In this document: one piece after another, positions 1 to 8,427 of the stretch
Position numbering within the stretch: position 1 is the first letter of the stretch
Layout: each line of letters starts with the position of its first letter
Assembly: GCA_947169885.1 (NCBI GenBank)
Contig: CAMVRM010000018.1
Span: 1 to 55,267 of the forward strand
DNA length: 55,267 nt
Direction: 5' to 3'
From: an uncultured Ruminococcus sp.
Lineage (GTDB): Bacteria; Bacillota; Clostridia; Oscillospirales; Ruminococcaceae
Notes under the pieces: model-generated
Seen by the model: the letters and a program-made list of their open reading frames with translations, nothing else
Database searches by the model: none
What the model was told of the DNA's origin: nothing
Made by a program: the position numbers and the translations under genes

Positions 1-48
1 CGGTTCACGTCAGTTCTTTCTTATTTCTTATCTCTTATTTCTTATTTC
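1..48 (-). repeat. Family C intergenic repeat, partial copy at window edge
   Basis: The first 48 bases are nearly identical to 52234-52281, the AT-rich head of the large family C copy. Read on the minus strand they give the typical start, AATAAGAAATAAGAGATAAG followed by GAAAGAACTGACG. The copy is cut by the window edge, so the gene it follows on the minus strand is not visible. Confidence 0.75.
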
Positions 49-60
49 GATTTCTTATCT

Positions 61-91
61 CTGTACAGAGTCTTGTGAAGACAGGTTCTTA
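61..91. repeat. Family B repeat, solo right end
   Basis: This stretch carries GTACAGAG..CTTGTGAAGACAG.TTCTTA, which matches the right terminus of the full-length family B element at 42376-42542. No matching left end lies nearby. It looks like a solo end or a decayed copy. Confidence 0.6.
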
Positions 92-291
92 TCTTGCAGA
101 GCAGCAACGGCTCTGTATTGCCGGTTAGATTTTTCTGTGATAATAGTGTGCTGTTTTAGACAGATCTTTGTTTTTTGTTCAGTGGGTTGTAAATAATTAA
201 AAAAAGCTCATAGATATAACATTATATTGTAAAAGATTTGACCGATTATTGCGAATCGTCACTCAAAGATTGCGGTATTGAAATTACCTTG

Positions 292-320
292 TTGACTTTT
301 AGTATTATTTATTGTATATT
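292..320 (+). promoter_or_regulatory. Candidate promoter upstream of the esterase gene
   Basis: TTGACT at 292-297 and TATATT at 315-320 are 17 bases apart, a good sigma-A arrangement in AT-rich DNA. A second candidate follows at 335-365 (TTGACA, 19 bases, TATAAT). Either would give a 5' leader of about 270-315 nt that contains the family A element at 464-624. Apart from the two repeats, I see no gene in 92-642. Confidence 0.4.
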
Positions 321-463
321 TACATTAAAGATATTTGACAGTTGCATTCATATATTAGGTATAATGACAGTTTTTGCAGAACGTTTGTAACAATGTTTAT
401 TTTCGGTCTGAATCGGAAGAACTGTTCTGAATACTATTACGTAAAGTTATTTATGACTGCAAT

Positions 464-624
464 TATAGCAATACAAGAAAATAGCAGCATAAAGATTTCG
501 AGAGAAAATTTCACAGTGCAAGGAAAACGACCGCAGTTGGGCTGTCGCCCTGCAAGGGAGTTTGACGCAGCAATGTGGAATTTTATCCGAAAGATTTGTG
601 TTGGTATTTTCTTGGATTGCTATA
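464..624 (+). mobile_element. Family A MITE-like element, copy A1
   Basis: This is a 161-bp element bounded by TATAGCAAT and ATTGCTATA. Its two arms of about 52 bases are imperfect inverted repeats (roughly three quarters identical) around a core containing GACCGCAGTTG and CCTGCAAGG. Its reverse complement matches copy A2 (6986-7165) almost base for base except at the centre. It encodes no transposase. The TATA at each end resembles the TA target preference of IS630/Tc1-mariner-type MITEs; that classification is inference. It lies between the candidate promoters and the ribosome binding site of the esterase gene. Confidence 0.75.
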
Positions 625-642
625 TAATAAGGAGTGATCAAA

Positions 643-3561
643 ATGAAACTTTCAAAAATGAAGAAGATACTCAGTGCGACCGTATCCTTGCTGATGATCT
701 CAGCGGCATTACCTCTCACGACCTATGCGGAAGGTAACAACGGCTGGGGAAACGGCAGTGATCAGGACTGGAGCGGCTTTGCAGGCGGTTTCGAGACTAC
801 GGGAAACGAAAATATCGGCTCGGACGCAGGCAGCGGCGGCAACGCTCAGTCGGGTCTAAACGCTGAGATCAAGAACGATATGCCTACAAAAGTGCCTGAC
901 GGCGCTGAAAAGTCAAGCCGGTGCAAGGTGGAAAACAGGACTTATTACTGCAAATACACAGGCAAGCAGAAAAAGTGCAACGTTATCCTGCCTCCGAACT
1001 ATGATCCGAACAGGAAATATCCCGTAATGTTCATTCTCCACGGTATCATGGGAAGCGAGAACGACATGGTAAGCGGCATGGGCGTTCAGGAGCTGATGAC
1101 AGGTCTTATGACAAGCGGTCAGGCTGAGGAGTTCATTGTGGTTACTCCAAATATGTTCACCAGCAAGACTATGGACGGTCCGAGCGGTTTTGACCAGCAG
1201 ACCACCTCGCAGTACGATAACTTCGTCTATGATGTTACAGACAGCCTTCTCCCGTTCATCAAGGAGAACTATTCCGTAAAAGAGGGCAGAGAAAATACCG
1301 CTGTCACAGGCTTTTCAATGGGCGGACGTGAGGCGATCTACTGCGGACTTATGCGTCCCGATGTGTTCGGATATGTGGGCGGTGCCTGCCCTGCACCGGG
1401 TATCACACCTACTTCGGATTTTTACATGACACATCCCGGCTGTATGCAGGAAAGCGAAATGAGGTTCAGAGACATTGCCCCCGAGCCTGCTGTTTTCATG
1501 ATAACAGGCGGTACTAATGACGGCGTTGTTCAGGATCACCCAAAGAAATACAGCGATATCCTCACAAGAAACGGAGTCGAACACGTTTACCAGTCGATAC
1601 CCGGCGGCGGACATGACGCTAACTCTGTAAAGCCGCATCTCTATACATTCATGAGATATGCTTTCAAGGGTACAAGCTCTTCACAGCAGAAAAACACCCC
1701 TCAGCCAAAGGCAAATGTTACTCTGTCAGGCGATGCGAATGTTGACGGCACAGTTGACATAAGCGATGTTATCCTCATCAGACAGTCGCTGCAAAACCCT
1801 GCTAAATACACCCTCACCGCACAGGGACGTTACAATGCAGATGTCTTTAATGTCGGCGATGGCGTTACTATCGATGATATGAACACCATACAGGATCACG
1901 TTCTAGGGCTTACCAACAGTCTGCAAGAAGATCCTCAGACCGATCCCAGCCCAAATTCTATCCTGAATTTTGATTTTGATTCGGGCGCAGACAACTGGAC
2001 AGGCAGAGGTCCTGCAACTGTTACTGCTTCCGACACGGCTTACTACGGAAAGTCGGGCAAGTCTCTGTTCGTTTCGGGCAGAACTTCCGACTGGAACGGT
2101 GCAGCCTTCAACCTCGGCTCAGAGTTCAAGGCGGGTCAGACTTACAGCATCAGCCTTGCGGCTCTTCAAACATCGGGCAGTGCGGCTGACATCCAGATCT
2201 CTCTCCAGCAGGGCGGCAGCAACGGCACGACCGCTGTTTACACGCATATCGCTTCTGTTTCCTGCGAGAGCGGCGTATGGACAAAGATCGAGAACACATC
2301 TTTCACCATTCCCGATAACGCAGGTGACATGGTGCTTTATGTTGAAACTGTTTCGGGTGCAGGCGACCTTGAATTCTATATTGACGATGTTATGGTCGCT
2401 TCCGAGGGCACAAAGTCAGCTGTTAAAACAGGCGGCGAAGGCAAAGTTCCCGGCGGAACTGTCGCTCCCCCTGTAAGCGACCCTACAAAATGGGATAACT
2501 ATCAGGAGACAGCTTCCGCACAGTATATCGACTTCTACAAGAGTTCTATCAAGCACATGGGCAACACATACAGACTTACTCAGAAACTCACTGCTGCCGA
2601 GAACGGTTCGCCCCTGACAGTAGCTTACCTCGGCGGCTCTATCACTGAGGGCAGGAACTATACAACACCGTTCTCAGACTACCTTAAAAACACATTTGCT
2701 AAGGGAAGTTTCAGGGAGATAAACGCAGGTCTTTCGGGTACTTCTTCGGTCGTAGGACTTGTGCGCAGCGAGAAACAGATAGTCGAGCAGAAACCTGACA
2801 TCATCTTCATTGAGTTCTCCGTAAACGACCACGAGGATATTTTGTACAAGAAGTGCTTTGAGAGCTGCATCAAGAAGTTCCTTGATATGCCGAATGCGCC
2901 TGCTGTTTGTGTCCTTATCAACCGTGCAAAGGGCGGCTTCTCGAGCCAGTCGCAGATGTATCCTATCGGCAGGAACTTCGACATACCCGTTATCAGCATG
3001 GACGATGCTCTTACAAAGGCGTTCAACAGCGGATTCCTCAGAACAGATGATTACTACACCGACGAGTATCATCCGCATAAGAACGGCGGACAGCTCATAG
3101 CCGACTGTCTGGGTTACTATGTCCGTCAGGCAATGAGGAGCGAGAACCGTTCCGCAAGCTATACTCAGCCTTCAAGCTATGTATATGGCGCAGAGTACGC
3201 AAGCTGCGTGAACGTTGACCCCAAGAACCTGAACAACTTCAATGCAGGCTCATGGACATCGGGCAGCGGTTACGGCAATTCGGGTCTGAACTATTCATAC
3301 ACGCTCAACGGCGGCAGCCCGATGACTTTCAGGACACAGGGCAAAGGTCTTATCATCGTATTCAAGGCTAACAGTTCGGGCATGGGCAGCATAAATGTTA
3401 CCGTCAACGGCAAGACAACAAAGATAAACGGCAATAAGCTTTACACATGGGGCGGTCCTGACGCAGAACTCGGCTACTATCAGGATAACACAGGCGACCT
3501 TGACGTTTCTATCAGCGGAAACGGACAGTTTACTATCTGGGGTGTTGGTCTTATAAAGTAA
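643..3561 (+). CDS. Secreted bifunctional esterase: CE1-like, dockerin I, CBM22-like, SGNH hydrolase
   Basis: This is a 972-residue exported enzyme likely to remove acyl groups (acetyl or feruloyl) from plant hemicellulose. A signal peptide covers residues 1-29. A CE1/esterase-D-like alpha/beta hydrolase follows at about 85-345, with nucleophile Ser225 in GFSMGG and probable partners Asp293 and His324. A type I dockerin at about 363-423 has a canonical first calcium loop; the second is irregular. A CBM22-like module lies at about 440-586. An SGNH hydrolase has GGS (Ser666) and DEYH (Asp807, His810), and a beta-sandwich tail ends the protein. The ATG at 643 is chosen because GGAG at 631-634 is 8 bases upstream; an in-frame GTG at 634 overlaps that site. 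The dockerin implies docking to a cohesin scaffold, but no cohesin is in the window. Substrate is inferred. Confidence 0.88.
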   Translation: MKLSKMKKILSATVSLLMISAALPLTTYAEGNNGWGNGSDQDWSGFAGGFETTGNENIGSDAGSGGNAQSGLNAEIKNDMPTKVPDGAEKSSRCKVENRTYYCKYTGKQKKCNVILPPNYDPNRKYPVMFILHGIMGSENDMVSGMGVQELMTGLMTSGQAEEFIVVTPNMFTSKTMDGPSGFDQQTTSQYDNFVYDVTDSLLPFIKENYSVKEGRENTAVTGFSMGGREAIYCGLMRPDVFGYVGGACPAPGITPTSDFYMTHPGCMQESEMRFRDIAPEPAVFMITGGTNDGVVQDHPKKYSDILTRNGVEHVYQSIPGGGHDANSVKPHLYTFMRYAFKGTSSSQQKNTPQPKANVTLSGDANVDGTVDISDVILIRQSLQNPAKYTLTAQGRYNADVFNVGDGVTIDDMNTIQDHVLGLTNSLQEDPQTDPSPNSILNFDFDSGADNWTGRGPATVTASDTAYYGKSGKSLFVSGRTSDWNGAAFNLGSEFKAGQTYSISLAALQTSGSAADIQISLQQGGSNGTTAVYTHIASVSCESGVWTKIENTSFTIPDNAGDMVLYVETVSGAGDLEFYIDDVMVASEGTKSAVKTGGEGKVPGGTVAPPVSDPTKWDNYQETASAQYIDFYKSSIKHMGNTYRLTQKLTAAENGSPLTVAYLGGSITEGRNYTTPFSDYLKNTFAKGSFREINAGLSGTSSVVGLVRSEKQIVEQKPDIIFIEFSVNDHEDILYKKCFESCIKKFLDMPNAPAVCVLINRAKGGFSSQSQMYPIGRNFDIPVISMDDALTKAFNSGFLRTDDYYTDEYHPHKNGGQLIADCLGYYVRQAMRSENRSASYTQPSSYVYGAEYASCVNVDPKNLNNFNAGSWTSGSGYGNSGLNYSYTLNGGSPMTFRTQGKGLIIVFKANSSGMGSINVTVNGKTTKINGNKLYTWGGPDAELGYYQDNTGDLDVSISGNGQFTIWGVGLIK

Positions 3562-3618
3562 AGCTGATTTTAAAAGCTCCGACTTTACTGCTGACGCAAT
3601 AAAAAAAGCATTAAATCA

Positions 3619-3649
3619 GGCACTTCTGTCATATCATGGCAGAAGTGCC
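3619..3649 (+). terminator. Stem-loop terminator after the esterase gene
   Basis: A perfect 10-bp stem, GGCACTTCTG with CAGAAGTGCC, closes an 11-base loop 57 bases after the stop codon. The downstream T-run is weak, so termination efficiency is uncertain. Confidence 0.6.
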
Positions 3650-3789
3650 CTTGTGTTTGCTTTGCAGTTCCGCTATCTGACGATCCAATTCCATGGTATA
3701 CCACAATTTATCCGGCAAGGTCTGCTTTCGGGATATTTGTCTGATAACAGGTTCTTATTCTTCGTCTGTGATCCGCAACTGACAGTTGC

Positions 3790-3819
3790 TTGACCTTTAC
3801 ACATTGACTGTGATATAAT
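3790..3819 (+). promoter_or_regulatory. Candidate promoter of the XRE regulator gene
   Basis: TTGACC at 3790-3795 and TATAAT at 3814-3819 are separated by 18 bases, 60 bases before the start codon. A short piece resembling a family B end (ACAGGTTCTTA) lies just upstream near 3748. Confidence 0.5.
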
Positions 3820-3879
3820 AAAGACACAGGAATAAATGTATCCGCTCAGGCGGACTTATCAATAAAAGGGGGCAGAAAA

Positions 3880-4644
3880 ATGGAGACTAAGAACATCATT
3901 CTTGAACTTCGCACAAAGCACGGTATGTCACAGGAAGAACTTGCAAACAAGGTGTTTGTCACAAGGCAGGCGGTGAGCCGCTGGGAAACGGGAGATACTG
4001 TTCCTAACACCGAAACGCTCAAACTGCTTTCGGACACTTTTGATGTTTCGATAAACACACTGCTGGGTTCTCCGAGAAAGCTTATCTGTCAGTGCTGCGG
4101 TATGCCGCTTGACGACAGCCTTATGAGCCACGAAAAGGACGGCTCTTTCAACGAGGATTACTGCAAATGGTGCTATTCTGACGGCTGTTATATGTACAGC
4201 AGTATGGACGATCTTATCGAAGTGTGCGTTAAAAATATGGTGAGCGCCGAGCATACCGAGCAGGAAGTCAGGGCATATCTTAACAGCACTCTGCCGAGGC
4301 TCGACTACTGGAAAAATTATGAACGGCTGTCTGACGGCGGTCAGTTCGAGCAGTTCAAGCAGACGCTCATTGATGAGATAAACGCTTTACAGATCGAAGG
4401 TATGCCGAAAATCGAAAAACTGACGGCGCTTGTGGGCAGCTATGTTGATCTGCCGTACAGACTGCCGAACGGGAAAGAAGTCAGGTTTCTTGACCCCGAT
4501 GCAACATATCTCGGGGCACAGCTCGAATGCGAGTTCGGCGGTGAGCGGCATTTCGGTGTCATAGGCGGCATGGATTTCATTCTTGTCTGCACCTATGAAA
4601 AGGATGGCGAAGCACCCGAACTCGTGCTGTACAAACACAGATGA
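3880..4644 (+). CDS. XRE-family regulator with zinc-ribbon and C-terminal beta domain
   Basis: This is a 254-residue cytoplasmic protein. Residues 5-60 form a Cro/C1-type helix-turn-helix with the typical MSQEELANKV and TRQAVSRWE motifs. A putative zinc ribbon follows, with Cys70, Cys72 and Cys73 in CQCCGMPL and Cys95 and Cys98 in CKWC. The remainder is acidic. Its last ~60 residues look like a small beta-rich domain of the DUF1292 kind; that resemblance is weak. AGGGGG at 3867-3872 serves as ribosome binding site. It has its own promoter and a strong terminator, so it is monocistronic. Similar HTH-zinc-ribbon fusions are common in gut Clostridia but their targets are unknown. Metal sensing is conceivable but not shown. 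Confidence 0.8.
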   Translation: METKNIILELRTKHGMSQEELANKVFVTRQAVSRWETGDTVPNTETLKLLSDTFDVSINTLLGSPRKLICQCCGMPLDDSLMSHEKDGSFNEDYCKWCYSDGCYMYSSMDDLIEVCVKNMVSAEHTEQEVRAYLNSTLPRLDYWKNYERLSDGGQFEQFKQTLIDEINALQIEGMPKIEKLTALVGSYVDLPYRLPNGKEVRFLDPDATYLGAQLECEFGGERHFGVIGGMDFILVCTYEKDGEAPELVLYKHR

Positions 4645-4680
4645 AAAAATGCAGGGAGTTTTGCGGCTCTCTGCATTTTT
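4645..4680 (+). terminator. Rho-independent terminator
   Basis: AAAAATGCAGGGAG pairs with CTCTCTGCATTTTT directly after the TGA of the regulator gene. The stem of about 14 bp (one G-T pair) runs into six T residues. Confidence 0.88.
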
Positions 4681-4937
4681 TGTAAGAATGTTTAGTTGTT
4701 GTCCGATGCCCTCCTATTTTAGAACCTGACGGCATATTTACTATAAAAAAACAAAAAGGTAAATAATAATTGAAACTTTTGTTAAAACACTTAAATTTAA
4801 ACTAATTTTAAGTTTCGCAGTCTATACTATGATTGCAGGGAAGAAAAGAAGCTTATTTTACGGTAATACTTTTGAAGATAACACCGTAAAGGCTTTGATG
4901 TACACTGCGTAATATTATAGACAGGAGTGTATCAATT

Positions 4938-6857
4938 ATGAAAACAGGACTTTCAATGAGAAGAGTTTCAGCAACGGCGGCGGCTATCGCTATGGCGTGC
5001 AGCATGGTATCTTTTGAGGCTTTTGCCTACACCGACAGCGGCGTTTATGACAATACCTTTGTTTTTTCCGACAGCGGCATAAGCGCTTCAAATGATTCGG
5101 GTACGGGCTACAAGATCAGCGGCACAGATCTGACTATCAATGCTTCGGGTACATATGTTGTCAGCGGCAAATGTGTTGAGGGAAGCATCACCGTTAAAAA
5201 AGGCACGACCGATGTAGTTCTTATCCTTGACACACTTACTCTGACAAGTTCTTCTACCGCACCTGTTTCTGTAAACAAGGGCGCAGAAGCAACGATCGTA
5301 ATAAAGGGCACAAGCACCCTTACCGATTCGGAAAACGCAGCTAACGAGAATTCCACAGACGAAACTGTTGCAGATGCTTTTGAGGGTGCAGGCATAAAAG
5401 TCAAGAGCGGCTCGGCAGTTACTCTCACAGGCAGCGGAACGCTCAATGTTGACGGCAGTTCCTGCAAGAACGGCATAAAGGGCGCAGCGACTTCTGTTGT
5501 GACTGTCGGCGAAAGCGCAAGTGATACTTTCACGCTGAATGTCAAAGGCGCAAACAACGCTCTTGCAGCTGACGGCGAACTTATCATAAACGGCGGAAAC
5601 GTGAACGTCACTTCTTCTGATGACGGTATAAAGGCTTCACCCGATGATGACGATACCGAATCCAAAGGCACTGTTACGATAAACGGAGGAAATATAACCG
5701 TTAACGCATCTGATGACGCAGTTCACGCAGAAGAGGTGAATATTTTTGGCGGCGACCTTACTATCACGGCAGGCAATGACGGTATCAAAGCGGAAAACAC
5801 TCTCACTATCGGCAAAGCGAACGGCAGCGGTCCCGATATAGATGTAACGAAGTCTTATGAGGGCTTTGAGGGTACGAACATCGTCCTGCGTGGAGGAAAA
5901 GGCAGCATCATCTCCTCCGATGACGGCATGAATGCGGCAAACAGCGATATTTCAAATTACACTTTCCAGCTTGATATTTCAGGCGGTGAATGGTATGTCA
6001 ATGCAGGCGGTGACGGTGTTGATTCCAACGGAGATATGACGATTTCGGGCGGATATACTCAGATATTCGGCGCTGCGGACAACGGCAACGGAGCGCTTGA
6101 CATAGGCGACCGTGGCTGCACGCTGACCTATTCGGGCGGAACTGTTGCTGCATTCGGCATGAGCACAATGGCGGTAGTTCCGACCGCAGGCACTTATCTT
6201 GCATTCGGTTCTGCTTCGGGTATGAGCGGCGGCGGCTTTGGCGGCTTCGGCGGTTTTGGCGGTTTTGGCGGTTCGGGCAGATCCGGCGATCCCGGAAGTC
6301 AGAGCGGTCAGACATCTTCTTACAGCATAACTCAGGGTGCAGCGATAGCTATAAAGGACAGCAGCGGAAATACTGTATATGAAACAACTGCTGTAAAGAA
6401 CGCCAACCACGTTGTATTCGCTTCCGACGAGTTAAAATCGGACGTTACATACACACTTTATGTCAACGGTCAGAGTGCTGCAACGGCAACGCTCACAGGC
6501 GAGGCGGTAAGTAATCCCGAACAGCCGACCGAGCCGACAGACCCCTCCGAAGAAGAGGAAACCACTGAAACTGCGGCTCAGTATCCCACAGTTACTTCGA
6601 TAGAGTACAACGAGACTTATCACCAGTTCAGGGTGAATTGGACAGCTGTTCCCAATGCAGAGAATTACGGCGTTGCAGTATATCTCTCCGGCAAGTGGAA
6701 AGTTGTAGCTCAGGATATCCCTGCAAGCACAACTTCTTTCACTTCGCCGAAACTCAAAGCAGGACAGACATATAAAATGGTCATCGCCGCCAAGGTAAAC
6801 GGCGTATGGGATCTGAACAAGCTTACCAGCAGAGCATTTACGGTAACTGTTAAGTAA
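4938..6857 (+). CDS. Secreted beta-helix carbohydrate-binding protein (Cthe_2159-like, PF14262)
   Basis: This is a 639-residue exported protein with a signal peptide at 1-30. Residues 55-400 consist of repeating short beta strands with INGG, SGSAVTLTGSG and SDDGIKA turns, as in the Cthe_2159 family of cellulose- and pectin-binding beta-helix proteins. A glycine/phenylalanine stretch (GGFGG repeats) covers about 428-455, followed by a small beta segment and a Pro/Glu/Thr linker. The last 90 residues form a fibronectin type III-like domain, which explains possible polysaccharide or surface contact. ACAGGAGTG at 4921-4929 is the ribosome binding site. The 255-base AT-rich region upstream holds no gene. 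It probably works outside the cell with the neighbouring esterase on plant cell-wall polymers. Binding, not catalysis, is the safer call. Confidence 0.82.
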   Translation: MKTGLSMRRVSATAAAIAMACSMVSFEAFAYTDSGVYDNTFVFSDSGISASNDSGTGYKISGTDLTINASGTYVVSGKCVEGSITVKKGTTDVVLILDTLTLTSSSTAPVSVNKGAEATIVIKGTSTLTDSENAANENSTDETVADAFEGAGIKVKSGSAVTLTGSGTLNVDGSSCKNGIKGAATSVVTVGESASDTFTLNVKGANNALAADGELIINGGNVNVTSSDDGIKASPDDDDTESKGTVTINGGNITVNASDDAVHAEEVNIFGGDLTITAGNDGIKAENTLTIGKANGSGPDIDVTKSYEGFEGTNIVLRGGKGSIISSDDGMNAANSDISNYTFQLDISGGEWYVNAGGDGVDSNGDMTISGGYTQIFGAADNGNGALDIGDRGCTLTYSGGTVAAFGMSTMAVVPTAGTYLAFGSASGMSGGGFGGFGGFGGFGGSGRSGDPGSQSGQTSSYSITQGAAIAIKDSSGNTVYETTAVKNANHVVFASDELKSDVTYTLYVNGQSAATATLTGEAVSNPEQPTEPTDPSEEEETTETAAQYPTVTSIEYNETYHQFRVNWTAVPNAENYGVAVYLSGKWKVVAQDIPASTTSFTSPKLKAGQTYKMVIAAKVNGVWDLNKLTSRAFTVTVK

Positions 6858-6951
6858 TATCAGCCTGCGAAAGCCATTGACGTAAAAAGGTGAAACTATC
6901 TTAAATTTAAGAACCGTTAACTGATACATACCTTATCGACTGAAATAAAAG

Positions 6952-6983
6952 ATCAGGGAGTTGATCTCACTCAACTCCCTGAT
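6952..6983. terminator. Bidirectional terminator between convergent genes
   Basis: A perfect 13-bp stem, ATCAGGGAGTTGA with TCAACTCCCTGAT, has a six-base loop. On the minus strand it is followed by CTTTTATTTC, so it probably also terminates the convergent prephenate dehydratase gene, whose transcript must first cross element A2. Confidence 0.85.
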
Positions 6984-6985
6984 AT

Positions 6986-7165
6986 TATAGCAATCCAAGA
7001 AAATACCAACACAAATCTTTCGGATAAAATTCCACATTGCTGCGTCAAACTCCCTTGCAGGGCGACCGTCTGAGTAGAACTCAGACAACCAACTGCGGTC
7101 GTTTTCCTTGCACTGTGAAATTTTCTCTCGAAATCTTTATGCTGCTATTTTCTTGTATTGCTATA
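6986..7165 (-). mobile_element. Family A MITE-like element, copy A2
   Basis: This 180-bp element has the same TATAGCAAT/ATTGCTATA ends as A1 and lies in the opposite orientation. The arms match A1 essentially base for base. The difference is central: A2 carries an extra small hairpin (GTCTGAGTAGAACTCAGAC) that makes it about 19 bases longer. Its end overlaps the 3' end of the prephenate dehydratase gene and supplies the stop codon. Confidence 0.8.
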
Positions 7166-8215
7166 TTTTTGTGTGACATCAAAACAGCCCAGAAAGCGCA
7201 CGCCCTCGGCAACATCGGCGGAGTTTATCTGCTCTTCGGTTATGCCGTCTGCGTCCTCTACCTCGATGATGTAATTGTAGCTTCCAAGATAACTTCCCTC
7301 GGGACGGGCGTGTATCGCTGTCAGTTCCAGCCCCGAATCGTGAATATCAACGATAAGGTCATCGACCTTATTCGCAGGACATTTCGCCGTAAAGACTGCA
7401 TTGGTGTGAGCGCCCTCGGCTTTGGTCTTTGACAGCACATAGAATCGGGTCTTGTTCTCCATGCTGATCTGAACATTTTCCGCAAGTACTTCAAGCCCGT
7501 AAAGTTCAGCCGCACCCGGGGCAGCAATCGCCGCATAGGATTTGTCGCCTTTCTCCGCCACGAAGCCTGCGGCGGCGGCAGTGCTGTCCTTTTCTTCGGT
7601 AACGGCATCGGGCAGGTTCTCGGAGCGCCACTTTTCGCTCTGAGCTATTCCCTGAGCGTGTGAGCAAACGGTCTTTATGTCGTCAAGTGTTGCACCTTTC
7701 ACGCCCATGAGGGTCTGACTGATAGGCAGTACCACCTCGCCTGTGACAAAGACATCCTCCTGTGCTATGAGCGCATCTACGTAGTTCGTCACTGCGCCGC
7801 CTATGGTGTTTTCCTGCGGTATAACGGCGTAGTCGGCATTGCCTGCGTTTAGTTCGGCTATGGCATCGTCAACTGTTTCCTGCGGAGATAGTTCGCAGTC
7901 CTCGCCGAAAAACAGTTTTGCGGCTTCCTCGGTGTATGTGCCTGCGGGTCCGAGATAGCTGACTTTGGCGTTCTCCTTTATCGAAACAGGTTCGATGACG
8001 GGCTTTTCAGCTTCGGAGGTCGTGTCAGGCTCTTCGGTGCTTTGTGTTTCCGATGATGAAGCGGTGTTTTCAGTGCTTTCTGCGGCAGTGGAAGCCTGTG
8101 TGCCTGCCGTGCTGTTTTTCTCATTTGTGTTTTCATTGCCGCAGCCTGCCGCTCCCGATGTGCATACGCATACAGCCAGTGCGATAACAGCGGCTATCTT
8201 TGTTCCTGTTTTCAT
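7145..8215 (-). CDS. Predicted exported lipoprotein with prephenate dehydratase and ACT domains
   Basis: This is a 356-residue protein. Residues 1-25 are a signal sequence ending in GAAGC, which resembles a permissive lipobox with Cys25 as the lipidated residue. A low-complexity Ser/Thr/Glu linker runs to about 80. A prephenate dehydratase domain follows: YLGPAGTYTEEA at 87-98, QENTIGGAV at 134-142, and the catalytic TRF motif at 256-258. An ACT regulatory domain carries IHARPEG at 301-307 (normally ESRP). Prephenate dehydratase converts prephenate to phenylpyruvate in the cytoplasm, so an exported copy is unexpected. AAAGGAG precedes the ATG by 9 bases. The last six residues and the stop codon come from element A2. 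Alternatives are a sensor for an aromatic compound or a repurposed binding protein. Confidence 0.83.
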   Translation of the reverse strand: MKTGTKIAAVIALAVCVCTSGAAGCGNENTNEKNSTAGTQASTAAESTENTASSSETQSTEEPDTTSEAEKPVIEPVSIKENAKVSYLGPAGTYTEEAAKLFFGEDCELSPQETVDDAIAELNAGNADYAVIPQENTIGGAVTNYVDALIAQEDVFVTGEVVLPISQTLMGVKGATLDDIKTVCSHAQGIAQSEKWRSENLPDAVTEEKDSTAAAAGFVAEKGDKSYAAIAAPGAAELYGLEVLAENVQISMENKTRFYVLSKTKAEGAHTNAVFTAKCPANKVDDLIVDIHDSGLELTAIHARPEGSYLGSYNYIIEVEDADGITEEQINSADVAEGVRFLGCFDVTQKYSNTRK

Positions 8216-8398
8216 TGTAAGATGCTCCTTTGTGTGTTTCAGTATATGTCACGTTTCGCCTTTATGAATCTTCTTATCTGTATCACGATCAGAAGACAGG
8301 TTCTAAGTATTCTTTCGCCGTCAAATTCCACAACAATATCTTTTAATGAAACGATGTTTCCATTTATAAGATTATCTCCCTAAAATAGCATATTATAT

Positions 8399-8427
8399 AT
8401 TGTAACATAAAAACATTCATTTGTCTA
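8399..8427 (-). promoter_or_regulatory. Candidate promoter of the exported prephenate dehydratase gene
   Basis: On the minus strand TAGACA (8422-8427) and TACAAT (8399-8404) are 17 bases apart, giving a leader of about 175 nt. The leader contains a 16-base relic of a family B end at 8291-8306 and no T-box core that I can recognise. The rest of 8216-8647 is AT-rich and holds no gene besides the terminator at 8613-8642. Confidence 0.45.

Noticed and set aside
611-627. TATAAT at the right end of A1 as an outward promoter
   Set aside because: A start from it would fall on or past the Shine-Dalgarno site of the esterase gene, leaving no usable leader.
342-737. 131-codon reading frame over the esterase upstream region
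   Set aside because: It runs through the family A repeat and overlaps the esterase signal peptide in another frame. It has no ribosome binding site and no domain.
8216-8398. Possible T-box or phenylalanine leader before the prephenate dehydratase gene
   Set aside because: No T-box core (AGGGTGG-type) or Phe-rich leader peptide is visible.
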